Source: Dasypus novemcinctus (taxonomy: Eukaryota; Chordata; Mammalia; Cingulata; Dasypodidae). Taken from it: DNA of 64,000 nucleotides. The stretch spans positions 12,463,405 to 12,527,404 of the forward strand of contig NC_092216.1 in NCBI RefSeq assembly GCF_030445035.2, read 5' to 3'. Shown here piece by piece: positions 11,761 through 22,372 of the stretch. Positions within the stretch are counted from its first letter, which is position 1. Each line of letters begins with the position of its first letter. A program made the translations under genes and the position numbers. The notes under the pieces were generated by a model. It had not been told where the DNA came from, ran no database searches, and saw nothing but the letters and a program-made list of their open reading frames with translations.

Positions 11761-14174
11761 ATCTCTGGGCTAGTGAAGGCTGATATAATTAATCCACTGG
11801 TATGAGAGAAAAACGTGGCAACATTTGTGTTTTGTTTTATTTCCATGCTAATTCTGATTGGGCTTATTTAACCAAGATAATAAAATGAGTACAAAAATTT
11901 TATCAAGGTTTAAAAAGGAATTTTCAGTTTTAAATCAATAGTTTACTCTTGAACTTCAAGTCTCACTATAGTCTTACAGTAATTATCCAAAAATGTGTGC
12001 TAATGGTCTGCCTAACTGCTGCTCAGGTTATTTTAGCTGATTGCTGATAACTGATAGGAATGTTTCCGAGCACAGGCTTTCGTGTTGCAGGCAGCATGGG
12101 TTCCAGAGAAAATCTTGAAAGGTACAATCTAAAATGTGCTATATAACAGAGAACTTAAAAGCAGCTATACTAAGAAACTAAGAATTATGAATTAATTGTA
12201 AACTGTATGTTTCTGTTACTGTGTTGTGATTGTTCTGTGTTTGTCTGTTCGTTCAATGTCAGTGTATATTTTGATACCTCCGGATGGTAAATATAAATTA
12301 ATAAAAATTTATAAAAGAGCTCTATACAAATGGCCAAAAATTAAATAAGCACTTATATTAATACTTAAGTTTATTATATCAATACATGAGCTTAAATGTT
12401 AATAAGATATCTACAATAAGAGAAATTGTAAGTCTTAATTGACAAGATTAACTGTACGTCTTCATAAAAGGTTGTTCTTGCCCAGATTAAAATGAATAAC
12501 TTATTTCTCTTCACAGGATAATATAAAGAATGTAAAGCTTAAATGAATATTAAAAAAGGTTAAAAGTTTGTGAAAATGCTAACTGAAATGTAATAAGTTT
12601 TGCAAAAAGGCGTATTATGTCCTAAAGTAAAATAGCTAATTTTTCATGAACTCTTGAAACTTAATTTGCAGATGGCAAGCTGTAAAAGGTATTGTGATAA
12701 CTTTAAGTAAGGGAATGTGTTCTATAAAAGTAAAATTTGTCTTCAATAGTCTATATGGTTATAAATAAAAGGTTTAATAAAGCATTGTTTACATTAAAGT
12801 ATTAAATGGCTAATTCCAAAAGGTCATTCTTAAATATATATAAAACTGAATTCATGATGATAATAATAAAAGGTAATTTTATAACAGGAAAGATTGGCAG
12901 CAACCAGCCTCCCCTGCCAACTTGCTTCTAGAAAACTGTTTCTAATATTGCATGCTACTAAGTATTTAAAGAAAAGTTCATTATTTTAACAAGCTTGTTT
13001 AATGTTCACAGTATTGTTATAAGAGGTTTGCTTGATAACTTTGATGTAGGCTATATGGAATGTGTTTTTATTATTAAGGAAACAGAAAATAATTTTGTCC
13101 TGAAATAAAATGATTGACTATTGGAAAAAGTAGAGTATAGGACGAAACCTGAGTGAATGCTAAAACTGCAGAAGATTAATGGACAAAGAATTTTTACAGT
13201 TAAAGTTAAATAAAATTTAATGGGTCTATCTATAAAATTTTACAAGCTTTGGTGTCGGGTAGTATGCTGATGCAAAGTTGAAAATTTTTTTTCTTTCTCA
13301 AGGCCTCTCACCATTAATCTGTTTTAGTAAAAGTTCTTATCCTCAGTCAGTATACAAAGAGAGTCTGTCTTATGTTTCTTGTGCTTATCGTTTCCTCGGT
13401 GTTCCAAGAAGGAAAGCTTTATCTCTTAAAAGAACATAACGTTCAAAACTGCTTTCTCAAAACCTAATCCTGAACAGTAGCCTTTTATTCCAAACTAATT
13501 ATAAGAGATTTGTTCTTTTACCTTGAAAGAAAAATTAAAGTAATAATTAAGTTCATTTAATATGTTATAAGCTAAATAAAGGTGTTTTACAGTGTTATAA
13601 AATTAACTTTTTCTTCCCTTAAACCCTCTATTAATTAAAGTCGTATGGATAAAAGGTTTCTATGAATGTTTAAAAGTGTATAAAGTTACCAATATTTCAG
13701 CATAATATTAAAGAAAAGTACAATATGGTTAATTATAGCTTTAATTATTATAAAAGAGTATATGTCACAAAAACAACCCCTTACCATAGATTAAAGTAAC
13801 AACACTAGTATGCAGCAATCCCAAATACTGCTAGTTTGTTACAAAAAGTTAAAGTCCAGCTGTATTGCTATCACTTTGTTTTAAAACTTGCTGAGACTCT
13901 CTTTAGTGTCTTACACAAATCAAGCCACCTGCATTCCTTTATCTGTAAAGAACCCAACAATAAACTTTTGCAGTGCTTTTCAAGTCTATGTGCATAGCCC
14001 AACCATCCTGTACAGTATTTACTAATAGTAATAGTAATGAAAAAGCAGCATGAAAAAAAAAAAACAGCATGTGTTACTTTCCAAAAAGAACAGGTTTAGC
14101 CAACTCCTTATTCATCTGCTCAATGCACAGAGCTTTGAGCCATCATTAAAGGTTTACAAATGTTTTAAGAGTCC
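11761..14174 (+). other. AT-rich non-coding block inside ERV-1
   Basis: About 2.4 kb of strikingly AT-rich sequence in place of gag, pro and most of RT. No ORF reaching 60 codons lies in it. Composition changes sharply on both sides (GC-rich leader, C-rich pol). The part from about 12230 to 13050 aligns in order with ERV-2 59080-60280. Shared strings include 'aaaagagct', 'aaaaattaaata.gc', 'agtctat.tggttat', 'tggctaattcca', 'ataacaggaaa' and 'taacaag'. Function unknown. Confidence 0.8.
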
Positions 14175-15705
14175 TTGAATATTGTCTCTAATTCTGAATA
14201 TGTATGCCTTACTGATAAGCACACCACTGCCCTTTTCTCCGAAAACCCCCGTGCTCAAATTCTTCTAGAAATCTTCCACGGGACCTTTGACTGCCATTAC
14301 CCCCCCCCCCCACAAGTTGCTCCAGGGCCTCACAAGGCTCCCCCTCTCCCCACTATACCACCCTTTCCCTGGCTCCAAGCCTCTCTCCAACTCCACTACT
14401 GTCTTCACGGACGCCTCTAAGACCAAGTTTACTTATATTGCCTACTCTCCCAGCCGTGACTTGCCAACATTTTACTGCCAAACCCATCCCGGATCGGTTC
14501 AGGTGGGCGAGCTACTAGCCATCCCCACTGACTTCCAACACCATGGCAATGAGCCCGTCAACATCTTCACTGACAGTCAGTACGCCCTGCAAGTTTGTTC
14601 AGTTATTGCCCATGCTGTTTTCTTTCCACGTGACACGCCCATTGATCAAGCACTCCATGCCTTGCAGCGAGAGCTCAAGCTCCGCACACAGCCATGGTAC
14701 ATTTCTCATATTCGCAGCCATTCAGGGCTGCCCGGGCCTCTAGCCACGGGTAATTCTGCTGCCGACCAAACCGTCTCCACCCATACAATAGCCACTGTCG
14801 GAGACTTGGTCAATCAAGCCAAACTTCTCCATTCTAAGTTCCACTTTTCAGCAGCCTCACTTCAACGTCTTTTGCCAGGCCTCCCCAAGGAAACTTGCAA
14901 GCATTTGGTGCGCGCCTGTAAAACATGCGCCCCCTTCTTGCCGCTTGGACAGTTGCAGCCACAAGGGGTCAACCCCCGTGGCCTCAAGCCAAACTCCCGA
15001 TGGCAAATAGACGTCACCCATGTGCCATCATTTGGGCGCCTCAAGTATGTCCATGTCACAGTCGACACCTTTTCTCACCTTTGCTACGCTGTCCCCTTAC
15101 CGGGAGAAACAGCCAAGCATTGCATTAAAGCATTGCGGCAAGTCATCTTATTCATGGGGGTTCCTTGGATGTTAAAACCGATAATAGGCCTAGGTATCGC
15201 AGCTCCTCATTCGCTGCTTTTCTCCAGCTCTACAACATTACTCATCACTTCGGCATTCCATACAACCCCCAAGGGCAGGCTATAGTAGAATGCATCCACC
15301 GCCAGCTCAAAGTGCAAATTCAATAAGAGAAGGATCTACGCCCACATAGTCAACCAGGCGACATTATCACTGCCTGCCTCATTCACATAAACCTCCTCTC
15401 CTTTGATAAAAACGGTCTTTCCCCCCTCCATAAGCATTGGGGCCCCTCCTACGCACCAACAGTTGCCCCAGTGGTGTTTTGGAAGGACCCAGAAACAAAC
15501 AATTGGCAGGGACCCAGTCCCCTTCTCACCTAAGGCAGAGGGTTTCTTGTGTCTTTCCAGAAAATGCCTCCCAGCCGCTCTGGATCCCCGGAAAAAAAAC
15601 GTCAAACCCGCCACCGGCCAGCAGCAGGTTCCAACGACGGATGATGAGAGCACTCGCCCATCGGATGGAGAGGCTAAATATGGCCGCGAATCCAGCTCAT
15701 GACAC
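14175..15705 (+). pseudogene. pol: ERV-1 pol remnant: RT tail, RNase H, integrase (broken)
   Basis: The main open frame (14287-15285) carries RNase H signatures (a TDAS start, FTDSQYAL, and a HIRSHSGLPGP segment) followed by an integrase zinc-binding region with a CKTC pair and the catalytic-core start (WQIDVTHVPSFG, then VDTFSH). The resemblance is to betaretroviral pol. The frame is lost between about 15160 and 15290, before the last catalytic acidic residue. The integrase C-terminal part continues in another frame (15437-15700) and overlaps the beginning of the env region. The catalytic YxDD part of RT is absent. Non-functional. Confidence 0.85.
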
Positions 15706-17400
15706 CCTCCTCCTTGGACAGCTAGTACAGCTTGCTGTCCCCACCTTGGCTTCAAACAAAAAACCTAAAAATCTACACTCTCCTGCTTTTCATGTTAGTT
15801 CTGCTCCCCTCCACTACGGACCAGGCTAGTATAAGCCATCGGCCCTTTAACTGGACACTCTCTCTTTAGCAGCAGGAAAAGCTCCTCGCTAATAACATTA
15901 CTGCGGGTGCTCCCTCCTTCACAGTGCACATATGTAATCTCGCCAACCTTCCTTTTGCCAGTGGTGGTTCCCTTCAAGACATTACACACAATACTCACCA
16001 GTGTTGGTACAGCTCACTTACAGGCCTTAACGGCCCTTATAATCATGAAGTCTCAGGCTTCTATATCTGCCCTTCCACAGCCAGAGGCTGCCATGACCCA
16101 GCGCACTATTACTGCCCCTCCTGGGGGTGCAAAACCATGGCCCACGGGTGGTCGGGAGCTCCCAATAGGGACCCCTACCTCTCCCTTTCTTTTAAGGATA
16201 AAAGTCACAGGAGCAGCATTAAGCCCTACTGGAGCAGCATTACGTTCACTGTCAAAAACCCTAAAAATGCAGGCTGGTACAGGGCCGCACCTGGGGAGCC
16301 CGACTTTACATGAGCAACTATGATTACGGTGCCTTTTTCATTATAAAGAAAAATTCAATCCGCACACAATCCGCCACCGTGGGCCCAAATCAAGTTCTCA
16401 ATCCTCCCCACACACGGCCTCCCCCTCCTCCCTCTGTTTCTCCTTCTCCTCCCGCTACCACCTTAAATCCTTCCATCACTAGGTATCCTCCCCACCGCCA
16501 AACCCTGCCACCCCCCAACCCTCTTGTAACCCTCCTCAACGCATCATTTATCTCCTTAAACTTATCCCAGCCCAACCTTACACAACGTTGCTGGCTCTGC
16601 TTCTCCGCCGCGGCTCCCTTCTATGAAGCCATAGCTACCAACGGCGCCTATCACGCCTCCCCAGACTCCACCGGTACCTCTTGCAATTGGAACCAAAAAA
16701 AAGAGGACTCACCCTCCGATCAGTTTCCCAGACTGGACTCTGTATAATAAAAATCAGCGGCAAAGTTCTCCCCTCCATGCGGTCCCTCTGCAGCCTAACT
16801 CACACCCCTAATGCAGCCGCTAAGTTCCTAATTCCCCCTAATAATACCAAATGGCTATGTTCTTCCTCCGGCCTCACTCCATGTCTCAATGTTCAAACCC
16901 TTAACTCCACCAGCGACACCTGTGTGCTCATACTCATTGCCCCCCGTGTTCTCTTTTATACTGATAACCAATTCTTTGACTCCTGGCAGCACTTCAGCTC
17001 CCCGCAGCACGAGCAGAAACGGGAAGTCTTCACCGCCATCACAATTGCCACCCTTCTAGGTCTTGCCGGTGCAGCCACTGGAGCTGCAGCTCTCAGCCTC
17101 CAAGATAATTCCTTTTCAACCCTTAGGCAAGCTGTCGATGCAGACATCGCCCGCCTTGAGACTTCCATGGCCCACCTTGAAACATCTCTCAACTCCCTGT
17201 CTGAGGTCGTTCTCCAAAACCACAGGAGCCTAGACCTCCTCCTCCTAAAAGAGGGGGGCTCTGCGCAGCGTTAGGAGAAAAATGCTGCTTCTATGCTAAC
17301 CACTCTGGCCTCATTCGAGATAACCTCGCACAAGTTAGGGCCTCTGCAAGAGAAAGCAGGAACGTGAAGCCGGATGGTCTTTCTCTTGGGGGCTGCCCAA
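15706..17400 (+). pseudogene. env: ERV-1 env remnant (SU and TM, three frames)
   Basis: Envelope-like sequence lies in three successive frames. SU with a YYCPSWGC cysteine motif is at 15924-16313. A second frame (16310-16747) holds a proline-rich stretch and a CWLC motif of the gammaretroviral SU isomerase type. A third frame (16681-17274) has a hydrophobic glycine/alanine-rich fusion-peptide-like segment and a TM heptad region ending in a conserved immunosuppressive-like LLLLKEGG. The frame breaks again in the G-run near 17258, and the expected cysteine cluster lies in another frame just beyond. At least three frameshifts make it non-coding. The gamma-type env beside a beta-type pol resembles the arrangement of type-D retroviruses. 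Confidence 0.82.
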
Positions 17401-17978
17401 TGGAATCCTTTCTTACTTTCTCCCCTTTCTAGGCCCACTCCTCACCCTTGTCCTCCTATTAGCCCTAGGACCCTGGATCATCAGGTGAATTGTCCGGCTT
17501 GTCAAAAGTCAAGTTAACTCTGTCCTTAGTAAGCCCATCCAGGTCCGGTACCAGCGAATCCGCACCACCGACGAAGACGCACCAGGAGTCTCCATTAATT
17601 GCCGTCCTCCCCAAATGGCCAGCCGCCTCTCAACACACCCAAGCCCCAGCTCCCCTGCCCCTACCCCTTCTCACTGCCCATCCTAACCCCTTACCCTTAC
17701 CCTTTCCCCTCCCCCGCCCTGTTTATCTAAGGCCGCCAACATTCCATCGAGGCGCTGGACTGGTTAGCCAATGACGGGCAACGGGATCGGCCCGCCAGTC
17801 AACCTAAGGCAGGGACACGGCCTTTTGCTGCCACGTTTCCCCATGACGGGTAAGACTGGCCACCTGTGTGGCACGGGCATTGCCCGGCTGGGCGCAATCC
17901 CGACCTAAGACAGGCACAGTCCCCCTCCCTCCTCAAATCAAGCTTTTCGGAGGAGCTTAATAAAAACAAAGGGGGAAA
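17401..17978 (+). other. ERV-1 env tail and polypurine tract
   Basis: The region includes a hydrophobic coding relic near 17410-17490 (probable TM anchor) and C-rich sequence without a credible gene. The polypurine tract 'aaacaaagggggaaa' (17964-17978) lies directly against the 3' LTR and is intact. Confidence 0.7.
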
Positions 17979-18490
17979 TGTGAGAGGAAGAGCGCCCGGC
18001 TTGCCACAGTAGCAAACGGTGCGGCAAGAAGTGATACCGCCTCTGCCCACTGGGCCTAGATAAGGTGACCACGCCTGACTAGGCCTTTGCTGCTAACGGC
18101 TGGCCAGCGCTGCCCTCCCCCTTTTTATCTCCCGCCTAGCCCAACATCCGGCCAGCTCTCACTCCCCCTTTCCCCTCCCCTATTCCAAACCTCTCCGCCA
18201 GCCCTCTGCTTAGCAACCGCTTACAATCACCTATCAGGAAGCAGTACCCGCCCGCACCTATCAAATCCCTCCACGCAGTCCCTAACCCTATAAAGCTATG
18301 TCCCCTTCCGCAATAAACCGGACTTGCGTACCAGACCTGGTCTCCGCGGCATTCTTTCTCCCCTCGCCACGCGTCCTCCACGCCTGAGAGCCCCTCTGAG
18401 GCTGTCTGCCGCAGCCTCAGATGCCTTTGCGGCCAGCTGACCCCTCCAAACCCCCCCGTCAGCGTCGGGGTGCAAGCCGCCCCAGCTGCA
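17979..18490 (+). repeat. ERV-1 3' LTR (512 bp)
   Basis: Partner of 10810-11321, offset exactly 7169 bp. TATAAAG is at 18289-18295 and AATAAA at 18312-18317. It ends TGCA and is followed by the 6-bp target copy 'ctggag' (18491-18496). The nine differences from the 5' LTR are scattered and leave the promoter and poly(A) signal unchanged. Confidence 0.95.
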
Positions 18491-19385
18491 CTGGAGTTTT
18501 ATTTTCTTCCCTTGAATGAGCCATATCTTCTTATTTCTTTGGATGGCTTGTGGGTTTTTTTTTTATGTTGTGTGGGATTTGATTGTTTTGGTGTGCTAAC
18601 TCTGGCAGCCGTTTCTCCCACTTGCCTGAGGCTTTATTTTAGATTGGCCGTGTGTTAAGGCTTTTCGTCATCACTTGGTCCAGTTTGTACTGAATCTTTA
18701 GAGCAGCCCCCTATTGAATTGCTCAGCTTTTCTCAGGTCTTCTGCACCTGTTGCTCACCCTGCAGGCACTGCAAATTTTAAAATTACCAAGTATGTGCAA
18801 TTATTTCATTTCCAGGAGAAGATGTCCTTTTTTGTTCCTTCTGGGCTCTTCTGCTTGCTTTTATGCAGACTTCCTTCCCCAGCATATGTGCTTTGTCCCA
18901 CTGTTCTCCCACGCTCAGGTCTGCCTTTTCCCTACAACTTTTAGCGCTGTCTTCCCTGCTTTACATGGTTCACTTTCTCCCCACTTTCCCTTGCAGCTTT
19001 TTGGCCTCAGGTAACTTCCACATTAGGGTATCCCACCCTTGGGAGCCTAATGGCATCATGGTTCAAAATCAGCCTTTTTCTTCATTTAGGTACACCAGCT
19101 ATTGGGGTCCAGATTGAGGGTGTGCACTACTTGCCAACAGTTCTACGGCAGGTCGCTCTTGCTTCCTGGACAGCCTTTTAATCCCTGCCAGTGGCTACTA
19201 GGGCCCCTCCCTGATTTCATAGCCCTGGGTCTTGTGCCTGAATGTGTGTGTTGCTCCAAGTTGCTGCAATGTGGGGCTCTGTGGTCAGTGACCACTAGGT
19301 GGCTGGGCTGGAAGCCTGTCATTCTGCCTCCCTCCCCTTCATGCCCCTTTCCTCCCCTTCTTCCTGCAGGTGCACATTCCTAATT
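18491..19385 (-). mobile_element. L1-A part 3: antisense 5' UTR
   Basis: It continues L1-A after ERV-1. The 'cttcccttgaatgagccat' and 'ttggatggcttgtgggttttt' stretch corresponds to the start of the L1-B 5' UTR/ORF1 boundary (about 8700-8760). Remaining sequence is GC-richer 5' UTR. It holds a good match to a CTCF core (19292-19303). No gene. Confidence 0.65.
19292..19303 (+). promoter_or_regulatory. Candidate CTCF core site
   Basis: CCACTAGGTGGC matches the well-known CTCF core (CCASYAGRKGGC). It lies in the 5' UTR of L1-A, about 1.3 kb upstream of the HSFY-type start codon. Based on the short core only; occupancy is unknown. Confidence 0.35.
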
Positions 19386-19733
19386 GATAGGGAACAGACC
19401 TCCTGTCCCTGCTCCCTCCTGGCTCCCTCCCTTCACATTCTGGTATGATAGTAGCACCCAGGTCAGAGGGACGTGGATGGAACTACAGAGCCCATAGGAG
19501 TTACCTCACCCCGACCTTGAAACTGCAAAGCTAGCATACTACAAACTAGTCCCTTTGTAGTCTAGCCGCAGATCAAGTTATAAAACCCGCCTCCCCCTCT
19601 TTCGCTGCTGCTCTCTATTCTAGACTCAGCTGCCTGCAAAGCTCTCTCATTAAAGGCTTTGTTTCAACTAAGCTCAGCTTCTGGTCTGATTTCTAAGATA
19701 CCTCCCTTCCTCGGCTTCCCTTCGAACTTAACA
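19386..19733 (+). repeat. Probable solo LTR
   Basis: A block of about 348 bp that begins 'tgatagggaacag' and ends 'cgaacttaaca'. It contains TATAAAA (19579-19585) and an ATTAAA poly(A) signal (19649-19654) about 70 bp downstream, the spacing of U3-R-U5. No primer-binding site follows, so it looks solo. It splits the L1-A 5' UTR. A clean target duplication was not found, so the ends are approximate. Confidence 0.6.
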
Positions 19734-19910
19734 GTAGTTCCCAGTTGCATATCTCCAACCTTCTTTTCGGGGGGCTTGCTTTTTTGTTTTCTGTCAGCAT
19801 TTGTGGAGTCTCTGTCATCCTGCAGATTTCCAAGCAAAAGGAACGAGCACTTTTGTTTAGTTGTCTCTACAGGGAAATGTTTCCAGGGATGTGTTCTGCC
19901 ACCATCTTTT
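19734..19910 (-). mobile_element. L1-A part 4: 5' end
   Basis: Contains 'tgccaccatctttt' (about 19898-19911), the reverse complement of an L1 5' terminus of the 'caagatggcgg' kind. This marks the upstream end of antisense L1-A. Confidence 0.5.
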
Positions 19911-19974
19911 GATAACACTCTACTACCTGATTATGTTTTATTTTTCATGTTATTTGTTTTTTCTATCTTTTTTT

Positions 19975-20065
19975 AGGAGGTACTGATGATTGAACCTGGG
20001 ACCTCCACCACTGAGCTCCACCAGCAAGCGAAGCAGGCCCTGCACTACTGAGCTCCACCAGCTCC
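19975..20065 (-). mobile_element. tRNA-like SINE fragment
   Basis: Minus-strand B-box-like 'gggacctccaccactgagctccacc' region (plus strand 'ggtactgatgattgaacctgg') in a short segment, with an internally repeated 'ctactgagctccaccag'. It resembles the tRNA-derived end of a SINE but lacks the DAS body. Possibly truncated. Confidence 0.45.
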
Positions 20066-20119
20066 ATAAATCATTTTATTTTAAGCATAGGTCATAACGA
20101 CAGTGGTGCACCTTTTAAA

Positions 20120-20320
20120 AACTGAGGTAAAATTCACATAGTATAAAATTAACTCTTGAAAAGTGTAAAATTTAGTTGCATTTACTATGTTGCCAATGTT
20201 CTTTAACTGTCACTTCTCTCTAGTTCCAAAACATTTTCTTCATTCCCGCAATGAACCCTGTACCCATTAAGCAGTGATTTCCCAATACTCCTCCCCAGGC
20301 CAGGCTGTCAAAAGAAAAAT
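20120..20320 (-). mobile_element. Old L1 3' UTR relic
   Basis: 'gaggtaaaattcacatag.ataaaattaac', 'agttccaaaacattttcttca' and 'cagtgatttcccaatactcc' form the widespread ancient antisense L1 3'-UTR segment. A similar piece ends the window (63850-64000). Confidence 0.6.
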
Positions 20321-20625
20321 CCGTGTTGGACAGTATTAATCAGGCAAGAATGACTTTACTCAAGGACTGCTGCAGGAGGGAAGAGAGGCTAGAACTCAAC
20401 TCCAAGGAAGGCAGAGGTTTAGTTAGGAAGAAAACTTTTAACTGAATGTTACACATTAATTGCTAGGAGACCAGTCATCTTGTGATGTCACTGCTATTCA
20501 GGCTGAGAAGCATTGTGATGGCATAGGATTAGTTTATCTGTGCAGCCTTAGCAAGGCAGCATTTGAAGCTGCAGTGTTGAAAACCATGCAGGTGAGAAAA
20601 ATAACTGAGGGCAAATTTATTTAAC
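20321..20625 (+). promoter_or_regulatory. Upstream region of HSFY-type gene with CRE-like site
   Basis: 305 bp between an old L1 relic and the start codon, with no repeat recognised. TGATGTCA at 20483-20490 is a one-base variant of the cAMP-response element TGACGTCA, about 140 bp before the ATG. CREM-type factors use such sites in many spermatid genes. No TATA box or CpG island is seen. Transcription start is unknown. Confidence 0.35.
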
Positions 20626-22281
20626 ATGGAAGTTCAAGATTCTTCTCCGAAAGACAGATCAACTCATTCAGAAACCTCCATTGCGTCTCCTTCCTGTGGT
20701 CACACATACACTGGAGACTCAGACTTGAGGTCTAAAATTGAAGAAAATGCTTTTCAGGCTTTGTCTGAAGGACCCTTGATGAAGAGACCACGTTACACAT
20801 TTTGTGTTCCCCGGCCAGAAGAAGATGATTTCCTTTCTTTGACCTTCCCCAGAAAACTCTGGAAAATAGTTGGAAGCGACCGTTTTAAGTCAATTTGGTG
20901 GGATGAAAATGGGACTTCTATAGTGATTAATGAAGAACTCTTTAAGAAAGAAGTTTTGGAAAGAAAAACCCCTTTCAGAATATTTGAAACTGAGAGTATG
21001 AAAAGTTTGGTTCGACAGCTAAATCTCTATGGATTTAGTAAAGTGCGACAGCATTTTCAAAGATCTGCTTCTCTGGCTGACTTTCTGGCAGAAGGAAAAG
21101 AAGCCTCTGTTTTAAGCAAGGTATTCAAAGATTTTCAGTTACTGCTTAGATGGGAAATAAATGATTTTATTTTTATATGTTGCTAAGTACTTGAAAATAT
21201 ATAAGAAGTAAAATTAGATTTTTTAAATGATGTGGGAAAATTAGGGTTAAAATTAATTTTAAAATACCAGGATAGCTTAGACATTAATCATTGAGGATTA
21301 TGCAAAAAAACTTGGAATTTTATCTTTGAGCTTTAAAGGCACTGAACTAAATGCAATTCACTGTACTTGTAAATATACAGCATATTTTCATTTGGAGATC
21401 ATAATATTTAAATGTTTGTTTCCCAACAGTGAAATTTTGAAGACTAGTCAACAGGATTCAGGCATTACTGATGATATTAACTTTATGTGATGAAACTAAA
21501 ATCCGAGATTTTTTTGAGTTATATTTATTATTGTCTGACTTGCTCTTGGTTGAAAATGTCACTAAATAATGTTTTCCTTTGCTTTTAGTTACAGTTCTAC
21601 CAACACCCAAACTTTAAACGAGGCTGTCCCCAGCTTTTAGTAAATATGAAAAGAAGAGTCGGGATTAAAAATGCTTCTACCGTATCTGCTTCATTAGTTC
21701 AAGACTTCAACAAGAAGCACTTTAGAGCAGTGAGTAACGCGGACAATCAGAATTCCGGTGCAGTTGCTGAAACTAGTAGGGAAAGATTACTTTCAGCCTC
21801 TACAAATGTAAACGTGCCTTTAATAAGGCAGCCTTCGAACAGCCAGGAAGTTGCTAGTACAACTCCCCTAGTCAGAAGTGTTTTTTCTCCTTCATCAGCT
21901 TCAATTACACCATCAGAACAAATCCTAACAGATAAACATGGTGTTTTAAACCAGCTGACCACTTTTCACATGCAATCCCATAGCAGCTACACTCAAGCAA
22001 ATGGCTACATTGTGAATTTTGTTAGAACTGCAACTTCTGTTTCTCAGTACCATATCGTATCTCCTATAGAGAACAATTACTCTGGACTGATGGTGGAGCC
22101 GCCTTCTGTCCCAACTGGTTATCCTGATTTACCAGCCCATGAGGCTCCTTTTTCCACCTTCCTACAAGGAGGCAACCCATGGCTCCCAATGGCTGTAATA
22201 CCTGATTCGTCTGCCACCTCTCTTTTAAGGTCACCTCAACAACCATCTTCATTATACCAACATTTTCCTCATTTCAGTTGA
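20626..22281 (+). CDS. HSFY: Heat shock transcription factor, Y-linked type (HSFY-like), two exons, intact
   Basis: Two coding exons, 20626-21120 and 21589-22281, joined in phase 0, give a 395-residue protein. The 468-bp intron has a GT donor (AAG|GTATTC) and a good acceptor ('tttgcttttag'). The start is the first ATG in frame and has a strong context (A at -3, G at +4). Residues about 68-190 form the winged-helix HSF DNA-binding domain: FPRKLWKIV opens it, the recognition helix VRQLNLYGFSK is at 129-139, and FKRGCPQLL closes it after the splice. The rest is Ser/Thr/Pro-rich with no clear coiled coil, as expected for HSFY and unlike HSF1. Length is close to human HSFY1 (401 aa) and similarity runs to the C-terminus, which favours HSFY over HSFX. 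HSFY is a nuclear, testis-expressed factor. No frameshift or stop is seen. Ongoing expression is not shown. Confidence 0.93.
21121..21588 (+). other. HSFY-type intron
   Basis: AT-rich intron of 468 bp between the two coding exons. Read-through from exon 1 would add about 21 residues and stop at 21186. The downstream exon resumes the conserved DNA-binding domain in phase, which supports splicing. No repeat recognised inside. Confidence 0.85.
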
Positions 22282-22372
22282 CCTTCTACCAAAAGAGGTC
22301 CAGATTTTGCAGGATGAGAAAGACTAAAATTTTCTTTTGACAAGTGTCAACCTGCAATTCTCTAATTTGAAC

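Larger units (their letters stand above)
10810..18490 (+). mobile_element. ERV-1: betaretrovirus-like provirus, gag/pro/RT replaced by AT-rich DNA
   Basis: A complete LTR-to-LTR provirus of 7681 bp in sense orientation, inserted in L1-A. Order: 5' LTR, Lys-type primer-binding site, leader with splice donor, about 2.4 kb of AT-rich non-coding DNA, remnants of RNase H and integrase, a three-frame env remnant, polypurine tract, 3' LTR. No gag, protease or RT active-site region is visible. The pol part resembles betaretroviruses while the env part has gammaretrovirus/type-D-like SU and TM organisation. Coding parts carry several frame breaks. The LTR similarity points to a fairly recent insertion despite the defective interior. 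Confidence 0.92.

Noticed and set aside
21121-21186. Read-through of HSFY exon 1 as a 186-aa protein
   Set aside because: Conserved DNA-binding-domain residues continue in phase in the next exon after a good acceptor, so 21121 is an intron start.
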